The translations under genes and the position numbers were made by a program. This document shows, piece after piece, positions 1 through 9,600 of a stretch of 64,000 nt of DNA. Origin of the DNA: Streptococcus azizii. GTDB lineage: Bacteria > Bacillota > Bacilli > Lactobacillales > Streptococcaceae. The notes beneath the pieces were generated by a model. That model had not been told where the DNA came from, ran no database searches, and saw only the letters and a program-made list of their open reading frames with translations. The stretch lies in NCBI RefSeq assembly GCF_001984715.1, contig NZ_MSPR01000003.1:1-64000 (forward strand), in the 5' to 3' direction. The number at the start of each line of letters is the position of its first letter. Positions within the stretch are counted from its first letter, which is position 1.

Positions 1-365
1 GTTACCAAAATTATTATGGAAAGCCTGTTTTAGGAGTTGATACCACATGGTCAGGAAAACCGAGAGTTCCTGTAACACCTAGAGTTGTTGTTAAAACAAA
101 TCTTGGTAATGAGATTGATATAACACCAACTGAGAATCATAGTAGCGTTAGTAAAAAAGCCCCAACTCAATATTTACCAAACTCCAGCATTGATATCTTA
201 GATGAGGCTACTGGTGAGATACGCACGCGAAGATACTATGATTCAAAAGGTAATGTATTTAGAGATGTAGATATGGATAATCATGGAAATCCCAAAGCTC
301 ATCCAGAATATCCACATGAACATATTTGGCAGTATGACAAGAATGGCAACATAATTGGAAGGTAG
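1..365 (+). CDS. C-terminal end of an RHS/WapA-type polymorphic toxin (partial, 5' end outside window)
   Basis: An open frame runs from base 3 without a start and stops at TAG 363-365. The 120 visible residues hold a charged, histidine-rich end with RYYDSKGNVFRDVDMDNHG followed by HPEYPHEHIW and QYDKNGNIIGR. Clustered His/Asp/Trp at the extreme C-terminus is typical of small toxin domains at the tip of RHS proteins, and a second RHS cassette follows at 981. The next gene starts 5 nt downstream, as expected of a cognate immunity gene. The specific toxin family is not recognised. That it is the tip of a full-length secreted RHS protein is inference, because the core lies outside the window. Confidence 0.6.
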   Translation, partial: YQNYYGKPVLGVDTTWSGKPRVPVTPRVVVKTNLGNEIDITPTENHSSVSKKAPTQYLPNSSIDILDEATGEIRTRRYYDSKGNVFRDVDMDNHGNPKAHPEYPHEHIWQYDKNGNIIGR

Positions 366-369
366 AAAT

Positions 370-606
370 ATGGAATATACTTATGATGAATTTAAATATT
401 TTTTAGAGATAGGTATGGAGTATCTTGTATATTATAATGGTAAGCGATATAATATTAGTCAACGTAGGGATTTGGGAGAGATTTATTTTACATTGAGTCC
501 GAGCGACTATTATACTTTTACTTCTTGTGAAGAGTTATTAAATGCACCGTTGTTAGATGGAAAAACTCTCTTAGAACAATGGAATTTTCTGAATATTATA
601 GGTTGA
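370..606 (+). CDS. Small acidic protein, putative immunity protein for the upstream toxin tip
   Basis: A 78-aa protein starting MEYTYDEFKYFLEIGMEY. The ATG at 370 is chosen because GGAAGG lies at 357-362, 7 nt upstream; an in-frame TTG at 355 would overlap the toxin gene and has no ribosome site. The product is acidic, lacks a signal peptide or membrane segment, and follows the toxin stop by 4 nt. Position, size and charge suit a cytosolic immunity protein, but no family is recognised, so the function is inferred from context only. Confidence 0.6.
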   Translation: MEYTYDEFKYFLEIGMEYLVYYNGKRYNISQRRDLGEIYFTLSPSDYYTFTSCEELLNAPLLDGKTLLEQWNFLNIIG

Positions 607-806
607 AAGAAGCAAATTCAAGCAAGCAATCTCTCTACCTACAAGGGTTGATAGAATAGAAATAAATTTTTATATAATAAGAATACATGCCTTAATAAAC
701 ATTAATATATAAGCTGAAATATCATTATTTTCAATGCCAAATATCAATTACGATGTTAATATATATTGGCATTTAGGAGCAAAGTAAGTTCTTAAAGTGA
801 TATTCT
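607..806. other. AT-rich gene-free stretch after the toxin/immunity pair
   Basis: No convincing ORF is seen. The sequence is strongly AT-rich and leads into the structured 86-bp repeat at 807. It probably is the 3' untranslated region of the toxin/immunity transcript. Confidence 0.4.
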
Positions 807-892
807 GTGGTGCTGTAGGCGATTGAGCTAGTCATCGAGGACGTTGAAAACCTTGTGCCGTTTTCCGTCCTCTCTTGCCTAGCTCCCCGCCC
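807..892. repeat. 86-bp structured hairpin repeat, copy A
   Basis: This sequence recurs at 4382-4467 with only two base differences. It folds into one long nested hairpin: GGCG(818)/CGCC(888), GAGCTAG(825)/CTAGCTC(879), GAGGAC(837)/GTCCTC(867) and GAAAAC(846)/GTTTTC(860) with an 8-nt loop. Both differences between the copies fall in unpaired positions between stem segments, so the fold is preserved. The two copies bracket the orphan RHS toxin cassette. It could be a recombination site, a mobile palindrome or a transcript end. Confidence 0.75.
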
Positions 893-923
893 ACCTATGG
901 AGCTACTCTCCATAGGTGTTTTT
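892..923 (+). terminator. Rho-independent terminator after the first toxin/immunity pair
   Basis: A perfect 11-bp stem CACCTATGGAG / CTCCATAGGTG with loop ctact is followed by TTTTT (919-923). It abuts the structured repeat and would end transcription from the RHS/immunity genes before the orphan cassette. Confidence 0.85.
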
Positions 924-980
924 GACATCACCACGAGAATTATTTAGATTGTCAGTTAAAGATAATAAGGACGCAAGGTG

Positions 981-3248
981 ATGGAAATTGTCCACCGAGA
1001 CAAGAAGGACAAGCTCATTTCCAGCTATGCCTATGAGTACGATGATGGCAACTATATCACCAAGGAGACCATCACTCAAGATGGGGAAACCCTTATCCAA
1101 GCCTACACCTATGACAGTCTGGGACAAGTTATCAGTATGGTGGTAACAGATAAGGAAGGAAAGGAACTCTCCAGCCTCACCTATAGCTACGACCTGGCTG
1201 GCAATAAGCTGACCAGCACAGAAACCATCGAGGGCAAGGAAGAAACGACCCGCTTCACCTACGATGACCACAACCGTCTCATCAAGTTGGAGAACAAAGA
1301 CGGTACTACCAGCTACACTTATGACAAGAACGGGAACCGGATTTCCTCTCAGAAGAATGATGAGAAGCTAGACTATATCTACGATACAGAGAATAGACTC
1401 CTTGCGGTCAAGGACAAGGCAGGTCTCTTGTTTGCGGCGTTGTATGACGGTGATGACAACCGGGTATTTACCGCCAGCCGTAAGGAAGGCAAGCACAGCT
1501 ATCAGCTCTTCAAGCGGGAGGACAAGCGGAAGTCGCCCCACACGTCCCCAAATGGGGAGGCACATAGCCTCTTCTGGTATGGCTTTAGTCAAAACGTTCT
1601 TCAAGCACTCGCAACGCTACCGCAAACAGTCGGGACTATCTGGCATGAGATTTTTGACGATGTCTCCACAGCCTACCACAAGAAGGTGGCCAAAGACAGG
1701 GCCAACGAGGAGGGCTTGGTGGTCAATCCACCAGACCTAGGAAAGCTCCCGGGTGAGGGAGAGGTGACCTATGCCAGCGAAGTGAAAGAGGTTCTGATTC
1801 CTTACACCACAAGAGAAGATAGCTTCCACTACTATGAAGAGCGCAACTACGTCAATGACGTCAACCGCAAGCACACCGAGGTTCTCCAGACCTATGACCG
1901 GGAGCTAAAAGCCAGAGAAACCTACACCTATGGACAGGGACGGGCTTCCTACCACAACCATGGGACAGGGGATACCTATCAGTATCTATCGACACAAAGT
2001 GGTAGCGTTACTGGCTTGACCAAGGCTGGACAAGCGGTAGCGTCCAGCAAGTACCAACTCTACGGAGCCACCAAGTCTAGCACAGACGAAACAGGCAACC
2101 CGTATGCCTACAATGGGGAAGCCAGAGATAGTACAGGGCTGGATTACCTCAGAGCAAGATACTATGATAGTCAAGTTGGCACTTTCCTAACGGAGGATAG
2201 CTACCAAGGGGAACTAGCTGACCCGCTCAGTCAGAACCGCTACAGTTATGTGCAGAACAACCCAGTCAACTATACTGACCCTAGTGGGCATATGTGGAAT
2301 CCGCTTCAGCAGTTATGGAATGGAGCTAAGAAGGGATACCGCAAGGCACAGGGAGCTTTATCTGGTGCATGGAATGTGATGAAGCAGGCGGTCAGTGGTG
2401 CCTGGAATCAGTTTAGGGATTTTGTTGGAAATGTGACGAATCAGATTGGTTCTGGATTGAGGCAGCTAGGACAGCAAGTTCGAGAAGGCTTGCACTTCTT
2501 AAAAGAGCAGGCTACATCTGCCTATCACTCGCTCATGGGAACTGTTCTACAGCCGTTTCAAACGATTACGAACCTATGGCAACAGGCCCGTATCAATGGC
2601 TTATCGACCCATGATTGGGGTAATTCTAAAACGAAGGAAGCCGAGAATATCGACCGTAACTGGACGAAAGCCTTGGAAGAAACAATCCGACATTTCTGTG
2701 AGGTAGCGACCAAAGCAACGGGCGGCACTGTCTATGCGAGTGAAGTTACCTTTAGCTCAGATCAAACTTCAGTTGCCCAAGATTTCAAGAGTAACCTCCA
2801 GCAACAATATGGTTTTGATAAAGAGACAACAGACATCATGTGGAAACTGTATCAAAATATAAAGGCAACGGAAGGAAAGAATGCGGACTATGTCTTTAAT
2901 CGTTTAATGGGAGGAATGCAGTATAATGATTTTAAATGGAATAATACTGCTGGAAATCTAGGCGAAGTAAAAGAAGTTCTTAATAAGTATGGGGTTACTG
3001 GAAGTAAAGCAGATAAGCTAGTTTATAATGTTAGAATACAATATTCATTGGCCTCAGGAAATTATGGTGATGTCAATTTTCTTAAAAAGAAAGGATTATA
3101 TAATACGTTTAAATCTGCAGCGGCTAAAGTTTATCCGAATATGGATTTTGATACATTATGGAATCGTAATTATGCTAAATATAAAGATAAGACAGATTTT
3201 GCTCATCAAAGTATCACGACGGCAACTCATTTATATGAGAAGCCGTGA
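981..3248 (+). CDS. Orphan RHS C-terminal cassette: RHS core end plus second toxin domain, cut by an in-frame TGA
   Basis: About 755 aa without signal peptide or N-terminal export domains. Residues 1-430 are RHS/YD repeats (YTYDSLGQV, FTYDDHNRL, YTYDKNGNR) ending in the RHS core signature LRARYYDSQVGTFLTEDSY and NNPVNYTDPSGH. After this boundary the protein changes to a different, more AT-rich tail (about residues 440-755), the variable toxin region. A stop lies in frame just upstream at 966-968, so the cassette cannot be read through from the preceding gene. This is the usual form of an orphan toxin cassette kept downstream of a full RHS gene for tip replacement by recombination in the conserved core. 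The frame ends at TGA 3246-3248 but continues open to 3704. ATG 981 was preferred over GTG 978. Confidence 0.75.
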   Translation: MEIVHRDKKDKLISSYAYEYDDGNYITKETITQDGETLIQAYTYDSLGQVISMVVTDKEGKELSSLTYSYDLAGNKLTSTETIEGKEETTRFTYDDHNRLIKLENKDGTTSYTYDKNGNRISSQKNDEKLDYIYDTENRLLAVKDKAGLLFAALYDGDDNRVFTASRKEGKHSYQLFKREDKRKSPHTSPNGEAHSLFWYGFSQNVLQALATLPQTVGTIWHEIFDDVSTAYHKKVAKDRANEEGLVVNPPDLGKLPGEGEVTYASEVKEVLIPYTTREDSFHYYEERNYVNDVNRKHTEVLQTYDRELKARETYTYGQGRASYHNHGTGDTYQYLSTQSGSVTGLTKAGQAVASSKYQLYGATKSSTDETGNPYAYNGEARDSTGLDYLRARYYDSQVGTFLTEDSYQGELADPLSQNRYSYVQNNPVNYTDPSGHMWNPLQQLWNGAKKGYRKAQGALSGAWNVMKQAVSGAWNQFRDFVGNVTNQIGSGLRQLGQQVREGLHFLKEQATSAYHSLMGTVLQPFQTITNLWQQARINGLSTHDWGNSKTKEAENIDRNWTKALEETIRHFCEVATKATGGTVYASEVTFSSDQTSVAQDFKSNLQQQYGFDKETTDIMWKLYQNIKATEGKNADYVFNRLMGGMQYNDFKWNNTAGNLGEVKEVLNKYGVTGSKADKLVYNVRIQYSLASGNYGDVNFLKKKGLYNTFKSAAAKVYPNMDFDTLWNRNYAKYKDKTDFAHQSITTATHLYEKP

Positions 3249-3704
3249 TTAGCTGATGCGTATGGTGTATTCTTTGGAGGTACGAACGGGTTAGCTGGTT
3301 GGCGAGGCGATGTGACAAGAGATGCTTTTGCCTCTCCTAGCATAGGCAATGATGACTATAAAGCAGATTTAGATACAGTGAATATCACAGCACGAATGAA
3401 GAAACAAGGGGTGGATTACCTGACGGCTAGTAATCAGTATTATGATGCGCTTGAATCAGGTACTATCACACGTGCTGATGAGTTTAGAACAAATATTTCT
3501 ATCAATGATGTTAAAGGAGCGATTTATTCTAGTTTAGTCCCAAGAAACACAAGAGATGTAGGGCCGAATATTCAAACTTATATTCCTAAAACCGATTCAG
3601 AATCGATGGATTATTTGAGAAAACATTATCCAGCTTCTTATAATTTTATTCGCAGTTTAGAAGCAGGTAATAATGACTTTCAAGATTACACTAATAAACC
3701 ATAG
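3249..3704 (+). pseudogene. Continuation of the second RHS toxin domain after the in-frame TGA
   Basis: The frame of the preceding cassette continues from 3249 to TAG 3702-3704 with no further stop, giving LADAYGVFFGGTNGLAGW, RGDVTRDAFASPSIGNDDYK and so on. The region before the TGA (TDFAHQSITTATHLYEKP) and the region after it read as one domain, with a His followed later by an AGW-GD motif, so one nonsense change appears to have split the toxin. A separate start at 3312 (GTG) lacks a ribosome site. The second toxin is probably inactive unless the TGA is suppressed. Confidence 0.65.
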
Positions 3705-3717
3705 ATGAGGTGATTAT

Positions 3718-4341
3718 ATGAATAAAAAAACAGCATATACTTTATCCATAGTAGTATTAGTAGCTATGCTGATACCGCTCTTTCTAATTCTTTTTAAACC
3801 TAAGTATAGTAATGTTTTTGAAGAGATTTATCACGATGAATATTATCATGTGACAACCTCCTTTTTACGTACGAACTCTACTTTAAATAGCATACCAGAT
3901 ATGGAAAAAAATAGAACAAGAGGTTTAGTATATGGTTCGGTTTCGGAACAATATCGTTCGGAAGTTTTGCCTTTGGAAGTTAAGAGTATCTCGTATAGTT
4001 TTTATTATCCAGATGATAAGTTAGAGGGTGGAAATCTGTCAATAAATTTTTGTTTTCTACATACAAATGGAGAGTATATAGATATATATTATGTGTATAA
4101 ACATAATTCTGGTAGACTAGTACAGTCCATTGGGATTATCGGCGAAAAAAGGTTGACAGAATATGATCAAGTCATGGAATATGTGAAAGAAAAACAAATT
4201 AGCATTTCTCCATATCTTAATAAAAGTAAAGACTTATTGCGAAGTAAGGTTATTCCAGACTGGCTCCGAGCCTATCCAAGTCGATTTTCGAAAGATCACT
4301 GGGGGGAGGTCACAATAGTAGAGGATAGTACTGGGATGTAA
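3718..4341 (+). CDS. Membrane-anchored protein, putative immunity partner of the orphan toxin
   Basis: A 207-aa protein with one N-terminal membrane segment (TLSIVVLVAMLIPLFLILF) and an extracytoplasmic domain of about 175 aa rich in Tyr, Asn and Lys. ATG 3718 follows the end of the toxin frame by 13 nt and has GAGGTG just upstream. Position directly after an RHS toxin tip suggests an immunity protein, and membrane anchoring would suit a toxin that acts at or outside the membrane. No family is recognised. It is intact although the toxin before it is broken, as expected if immunity outlives the toxin. Confidence 0.65.
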   Translation: MNKKTAYTLSIVVLVAMLIPLFLILFKPKYSNVFEEIYHDEYYHVTTSFLRTNSTLNSIPDMEKNRTRGLVYGSVSEQYRSEVLPLEVKSISYSFYYPDDKLEGGNLSINFCFLHTNGEYIDIYYVYKHNSGRLVQSIGIIGEKRLTEYDQVMEYVKEKQISISPYLNKSKDLLRSKVIPDWLRAYPSRFSKDHWGEVTIVEDSTGM

Positions 4342-4381
4342 AAATAGACGAGATGTTGTAACTGACTATATCTCATGTCCC

Positions 4382-4467
4382 GTGGTGCTGTAGGCGATTG
4401 AGCTAGTCATCGAGGACTTTGAAAACCTTGTGCCGTTTTCTGTCCTCTCTTGCCTAGCTCCCCGCCC
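4382..4467. repeat. 86-bp structured hairpin repeat, copy B
   Basis: Second copy of the repeat at 807-892. It again has the nested stems GGCG/CGCC, GAGCTAG/CTAGCTC, GAGGAC/GTCCTC and GAAAAC/GTTTTC. It lies 41 nt after the second immunity candidate, the same relative place as copy A after the first one. Confidence 0.75.
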
Positions 4468-5040
4468 GTGTTCATCGAACACATCGATAATCACCCATTT
4501 TTCCGTCGCTTTTTAGACGCCTTTTGTATCTTAGTCAACTGAGTTCGGACTAAGGTCTGTGTGAAAAAGATAGGCAGCTGTTTTGGCTTTAGCCGATTAC
4601 AGATGAGATTGAAACAGTTCGGTGAACTGTTTCAACTGGTCACCTAGAAATACGAAAGTGACCACAGAAGCCCGAGCCTAAAAATTAGATAGCGAGGTTA
4701 GTGGTTGCAAGACAACCTGCTTCGATTGCCTATTTTTCATTCGGTTTTTTGACGACTTCACATCTTAACTGAACACGGGCTAAAAGCTCGGAAAATAGAT
4801 AAACATTCCTAGAAGCTACACTTCTTCGTCATGTTTCCTAATTTTCATTCGCTTTTTACACGCCCTTTGTATCTTGTAATTGAACACGCCCTAAACTCTG
4901 TGCGAAAAAGATAAATACTCCTAGAAACTCCAGTTTCTTCGTCGCATTTCCTATTTTCGCTTTGAGTTTTTCACGGGCTTTGTATCTTATATGTTTATTG
5001 CGTATTAGACACAAATAGTGGGAAATTCCAATCAAAATAG
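4468..5040. repeat. Modular palindrome array
   Basis: The stretch is built of related modules and has no gene. A linking block of the type TATCTT - GAACACGCCCTAAA - GTGCGAAAAAGATA recurs near 4525, 4755, 4870 and 4980. Between the linkers sit different short perfect hairpins: GTGTTC/GAACAC, CGGC/GCCG, GAAACAGTTC/GAACTGTTTC, GGTCAC/GTGACC, GGTTG/CAACC and AGAAACT/AGTTTCT. The same modules appear in seven other gene gaps of this window. Most modules end in a TCCTATTTTTCATTCG-like phrase. Confidence 0.7.
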
Positions 5041-5096
5041 TAGCCTTTTTGGAGAAAAACGCTTACAATAGGGGTATCAGCGAAAAGGAGCCTACT

Positions 5097-5588
5097 ATGA
5101 CAACATTTATCGGAAAACCAGTTACCCTTGTCGGACCCCAATTATGTGTAGGGGATCAGGCACCAGATTTTGTCTTGATGGCCAACGATTTGACCTTGAA
5201 AAGTCTCAATGATTTTGGCAAGAAACGTAAGGTGATTAGTGTGGTTCCGTCCATCGATACAGGAATTTGTGACACACAGACGCGCCGTTTTAATCAAGAA
5301 TTGGCAGATATAGAAAACATGGTTGTTATCACTGTTTCAGCAGATTTGCCCTTTGCGCAGGCTCGATGGTGCGGTGCAGCAGGCCTTGAAGGGGCTGTAA
5401 CCCTGTCGGACTACTATGACCATGCCTTTGGAAAATCCTACGGTCTCTTGATGCGGGAGTGGAATTTATTGGCACGGGCTGTCTTTGTCCTGAATGAGAC
5501 CAATGAAATTGTCTATGCAGAGTATTTGGACAATGTCAATACCCATCCAGACTATGATACGGCTTTAGAGGTTGCCAAAAATCTTTAA
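5097..5588 (+). CDS. tpx: Thiol peroxidase Tpx
   Basis: A 163-aa atypical 2-Cys peroxiredoxin that reduces hydroperoxides in the cytoplasm with electrons from thioredoxin. The peroxidatic Cys58 is in [14 protein letters not shown] and the resolving Cys92 in [11 protein letters not shown], the spacing known for Tpx. Length matches the family. ATG 5097 is chosen because AAAGGAG precedes it by 6-7 nt and [13 protein letters not shown] is the usual N-terminus; the 16 in-frame codons upstream lack a ribosome site and overlap the promoter region. It is monocistronic, flanked by repeats on both sides. Confidence 0.95.
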   Translation: MTTFIGKPVTLVGPQLCVGDQAPDFVLMANDLTLKSLNDFGKKRKVISVVPSIDTGICDTQTRRFNQELADIENMVVITVSADLPFAQARWCGAAGLEGAVTLSDYYDHAFGKSYGLLMREWNLLARAVFVLNETNEIVYAEYLDNVNTHPDYDTALEVAKNL

Positions 5589-5647
5589 GCACGGTAACAA
5601 CGAGTGAGGAGACTTGCTCGTTTTTAGATTGAAAAATAAAAACGTGG

Positions 5648-5653
5648 TATAAT
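5648..5653 (+). promoter_or_regulatory. Possible extended -10 promoter upstream of a RUP-like element
   Basis: TATAAT preceded by TGG (extended -10). A -35 at the right distance is not obvious. It points toward the RUP-like element and the ABC transporter 260 nt downstream. Confidence 0.35.
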
Positions 5654-5661
5654 AGCAATTA

Positions 5662-5765
5662 ATACTCAATAAAAATCAAAAGTAGACTAGGAAACGCAGG
5701 CGAAGGTAGAACTAGCGTTCACCGAGACAAGTTGACAACGTATCCTTTTGATTTTTAAAGAGTAT
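5662..5765. mobile_element. RUP-like MITE (104 bp)
   Basis: A compact element with inverted ends: left ATACTCAATAAAAATCAAAAG, right end reverse complement ATACTCTTTAAAAATCAAAAG. Length and end type resemble the 107-bp RUP elements of pneumococci, which are thought to be moved in trans by an IS630-type transposase. The interior carries no gene. Related copies in the window are at 11281-11658 and 32989-33142, with fragments near 5815, 17797, 37617, 40175 and 42690. Confidence 0.7.
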
Positions 5766-5915
5766 AAGGACAGTCATACTCGTCAACCATCTAACTCTGA
5801 TGTCAGCAAGGCGAGTTGACAATGTATCCTTTTGATGTTTTAAGAGTATGAAAATAATGACAGGTGTGTTTGACTACAAGCTGTTTATCGTAAAGGAAGG
5901 GAGATGGAGATTGGG
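5766..5915. other. RUP fragment and leader of the ABC transporter operon
   Basis: The first half holds a degenerate right end of a RUP-like element (GCGAGTTGACAATGTATCC then TTTTGATGTTTTAAGAGTAT, about 5811-5849). The rest leads to the ribosome site AAGGAAGGGAG at 5893-5902. No separate gene is seen. Confidence 0.5.
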
Positions 5916-6617
5916 ATGGCCTATATTGAAGTAAGAAATAGTTCAAAATCCTATGTGACGGGCAATAATCGTGTTGTGGCAAACAAGGCTATTTCCTTTG
6001 AGATTGAAAAAGGAGAGTTAGTGATTATTTTGGGCTCTTCTGGTGCAGGAAAATCTACCCTGCTCAATATCTTGGGTGGTATGGATACCAACGACGAGGG
6101 TGTGGTTCGGATTGATGGAGTTGATATTGCTCAATTCACAAGCCAGCAGTTGACCAAGTACCGCCGTGAGGATGTTGGCTTTGTCTTTCAGTTTTATAAC
6201 CTGGTCGCCAATCTGACTACTAAAGAAAATGTGGAATTAGCTTCTGAGATTGTAAGTGATGCTATGGATCCAGTTGAAGTCTTGGAAAAAGTCGGACTAG
6301 GACACCGCTTGGATAATTTTCCAGCTCAGCTATCTGGAGGGGAGCAACAGCGGGTCGCCATCGCGCGAGCAGTCGCCAAGCGCCCTAAGATGCTCTTGTG
6401 CGATGAACCGACCGGGGCCCTCGATTACCAGACAGGCAAACAGGTATTGCAGATCTTGCAGGATATGGCTAAAAAAGAGGGAAGGACAGTCGTCATTGTC
6501 ACCCATAATGCAGCCCTTGCTCCTATTGCGGACAAGGTGATTCAGATGCGAGATGCCAGTGTGCATTCCATTCAGGTCAATCCTCATCCCCAGGATATTA
6601 TGACCTTAGAATATTAG
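5916..6617 (+). CDS. ABC transporter ATP-binding protein (MacB/LolD type)
   Basis: A 233-aa nucleotide-binding subunit that should power the large FtsX-type permease encoded 9 nt downstream. It has Walker [13 protein letters not shown], signature [14 protein letters not shown], Walker [13 protein letters not shown] and the switch His in VIVTHN. The [12 protein letters not shown] and GALD variants are typical of the MacB/LolD/SalX subfamily, which moves lipids, lipoproteins or antimicrobial peptides out of the membrane by a mechanotransmission mechanism. Two ATGs are in frame; 5916 is preferred because GGAG lies 5 nt before it, while 5904 is almost on top of its purine tract. Substrate unknown. 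Confidence 0.9.
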   Translation: MAYIEVRNSSKSYVTGNNRVVANKAISFEIEKGELVIILGSSGAGKSTLLNILGGMDTNDEGVVRIDGVDIAQFTSQQLTKYRREDVGFVFQFYNLVANLTTKENVELASEIVSDAMDPVEVLEKVGLGHRLDNFPAQLSGGEQQRVAIARAVAKRPKMLLCDEPTGALDYQTGKQVLQILQDMAKKEGRTVVIVTHNAALAPIADKVIQMRDASVHSIQVNPHPQDIMTLEY

Positions 6618-6626
6618 GGAAATGAG

Positions 6627-9600
6627 ATGAAAAAGAGGACGTATTGGAAGACCATTTGGCAGTCCCTACTGTCATCAAAGGGGCGTTTTTTCTCCATCTT
6701 TCATTTGATGCTGATCGGCTCCATGGCCCTTATCGGCTTGAAAGTAGCAGCTCCTAATATGGAAAAAACAGCGCAGAACTATATTGACCAAGGACAAATG
6801 ATGGATCTAGCGGTCATGTCGGATCTTGGGATTAGTCAGGCAGATAAGGCAGAATTGGATAGTATAGCAGGGGCTCAGATTGAATATGCCTATTTTAAGG
6901 ATGTGACCTTGGAAACAGGGACAGAAGCCATCCGTTTATTTTCTATCCCCAAGACCATTTCGCTCTATCAGCTAAGGGCAGGTAAGGCTCCCTCATCAGA
7001 AAAGGAAGTGCTGCTATCGACCAATCTTCGTGGAAAGTATCGGATCGGTGATACGATTAGGGTGAAAGAGGGGGAGAAGCAGGCATCGGTTTTAAAAGAA
7101 ACCGTTCTTACCGTGACAGGCTTTGCGGATGCAGCTGAAATTTGGGGAAACATCAATCTTGGACCAGCTAGTGCAGGGACTGGTCAATTAGCTGGCTATG
7201 CCTTTGTGCCTGAGACTACCTTTGATTCAGAGGTCTACATGATGGCTCGGATTCGCTATGATGATGTGAGGGAGATTCCCTACTATCAGCCGGCTTATCA
7301 GCAAAGGATTAGCGTCCATCAAGAGGAGCTGAACCGGCTCTTATCAGACAACGGTAAGAAGCGGCTAGAGAGCATTTCCAAGGAAGCAAGGGAGAAGATG
7401 GGGGAGGCTGAACAAGACATCACAGCTGCCCAAGATCAGTTAGCTGAAGCGGAGAATCAAATCGCAACAAATGAGGCGAATTTAGAGGAAGCTAAGGCTC
7501 AGCTAGACCAAGGACAAGCAGCATTAGAAAGTCGAAAGCAGCGCCTAGATCAGGTTGCAATGGACTTGACGACGGCCAAGGAGCAACTGGATGATAGTCA
7601 CAGCCAACTGCAACTAGCCCAAAAAGAATTGGAGACCCACCGCGCTAACTTAGATAATAGTCAGCAGGAATTGGCCCAGGGAGAAGCAGCACTAATGACA
7701 GCCCAGTCCGATTTGACGGCCAAGGAGCAGGAGTTGGAACAATTAGCAGCTAGAATCGCCCAGGCCAGAAATGATTTTGAAAGGACAACTCAGGCGATTC
7801 AGGATCAGGTTGCTGTGGCACTAGCCATGGGAGAAAATCCGAGTGATGTCCCAGAGCTTGTCGATCTCCAGCTTCGCTTAAAGCAGTTAGAATCAGATCT
7901 TGCGACCATGGAGCAGGCTTATCAGGTAGGGATGAGGGCCTATGAAACAGGCAAGAGCTACTATCAACTGCAAGAGGCTATCTACAGAAAGGCTAAGGAA
8001 CAGTACGAATATGGGGAATCTCAGTATCAAATAGCCCTAAATAGCTACCAAGAGGGGGAGCAGGCCTATCAGACAGGACTTGTAGAGTATGAGTCAGCTC
8101 GTCTTGTCTATGAAAGTGGTCAGGAGCAATTAGCCCTTGCCCATGCACATTTGGACGACAAGCGGGCAGAACTAGGCAGGGGACAGGCAGCACTGCAAGA
8201 AGCAAAGCAGGCTTTTGAACGTCAGCGACTAAGCGCTGAACAAGAAATCAAGGCGGCACGTAAAGAGCTTCAAGTAGCTCAGGCAGATTTGGCGCAGCTT
8301 TCTACACCAGAATATAAAAGTTATACGAGGGATAGCTTTCCTGGCGGCAATGGTTATGCCAATTATGTTAGTAGCACCCGCAGTATTTCAGCAGTGGGAA
8401 ATATCTTTCCTGCTGTTCTCTATGTGGTAGCAGCTCTCGTCACCTTTATGACCATGACCCGTTTTGTCGATGAAGAGCGATCGAATGTGGGGATCTTAAA
8501 GGCGCTTGGCTATACAAATGCTCAGGTTCTGATCAAGTTTGTCATCTATGGTTTGGCTTCGGGCTTGCTAGGGACAGTTGCAGGCCTGCTTCTGGGAAAC
8601 TTTCTCCTTGCCCCTATGATTAGTCGGATTATTACGGATACGACAGTCATCGGAGAGAGTCAATTATATTTCTATCCTGAGTGGTTTCTTCTGGCGATGA
8701 TCTTTTCACTTCTTTCTTCAGTTTTACCAGCCTATTTGGTAGCAGGAAAGGAATTAAGAGAAAAACCAGCCCTGCTATTACAAGCCAAGCCCCCTGTCTC
8801 GGGAGCTAAGATTTTCTTAGAACATTTGTCCTTCATCTGGCGACGTATGACCTTTACCCAAAAGGTCACAGCAAGAAATATCGTCCGCTATAAAAAACGG
8901 ATGCTGATGACGGTCATCGGGGTAGCAGGTGCGGTCGCCCTCTTGTTTGCAGGCTTGGGGATTCGCTCTTCGATCTCGCGTGTCACCGATCAGCAGTTCA
9001 GCCAGCTCCTCCACTATCAGATGGTGGTTGTAGAGCAGACGAGGGCTAGCCAAGAAGAAAAGGCGGCAGTGAAGAAGGCATTTGATGCAAAAGGGATTCA
9101 AAAAACCTTGCCGATTGCCTACTATGGACTGACAGAGAGTATGAAAGGTCAGGCAGAAGCGCTTGCCATCAGTCTCTTTGTCAGTCAGGAAAAGGAGCTG
9201 TCTCCTTTTGTCAGTCTACGCAGTCCTGTAACAGGGCAGGCGCTTGCCCTGCCAGAAAAGGGGGCAATCATCTCTGAAAAATTAGCCCAGCTTTATCAGG
9301 TTCAAGTGGGAGATAAGCTCACTCTCCACCTCAATCAAGAGCCGATCGACCTAAAGGTAGCAGGCATTACGGAAATGTACGCAGGACATTTTATCTACCT
9401 ATCTGCTACTGCCTATCAGGAAGCAACTAAGCAGACCTATCAACCGAATGCTAGCTTGCTAGTGTTAGAAAATGACCACAAGGAGACAGTTGAGAAAACA
9501 GCGACAAATCTTTTGGCTCTGAGAGGGGTGGTAGCTGTTGTGCAAAATACTTCCTTAATCACCTTGCTTGAGACGATTGTCCAATCGCTCCAGTCAGTTA

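Noticed and set aside
4468..5040. Linker/hairpin arrays considered as CRISPR or as coding
   Set aside because: The parts between linkers are themselves repeated elsewhere, and no frame stays open.
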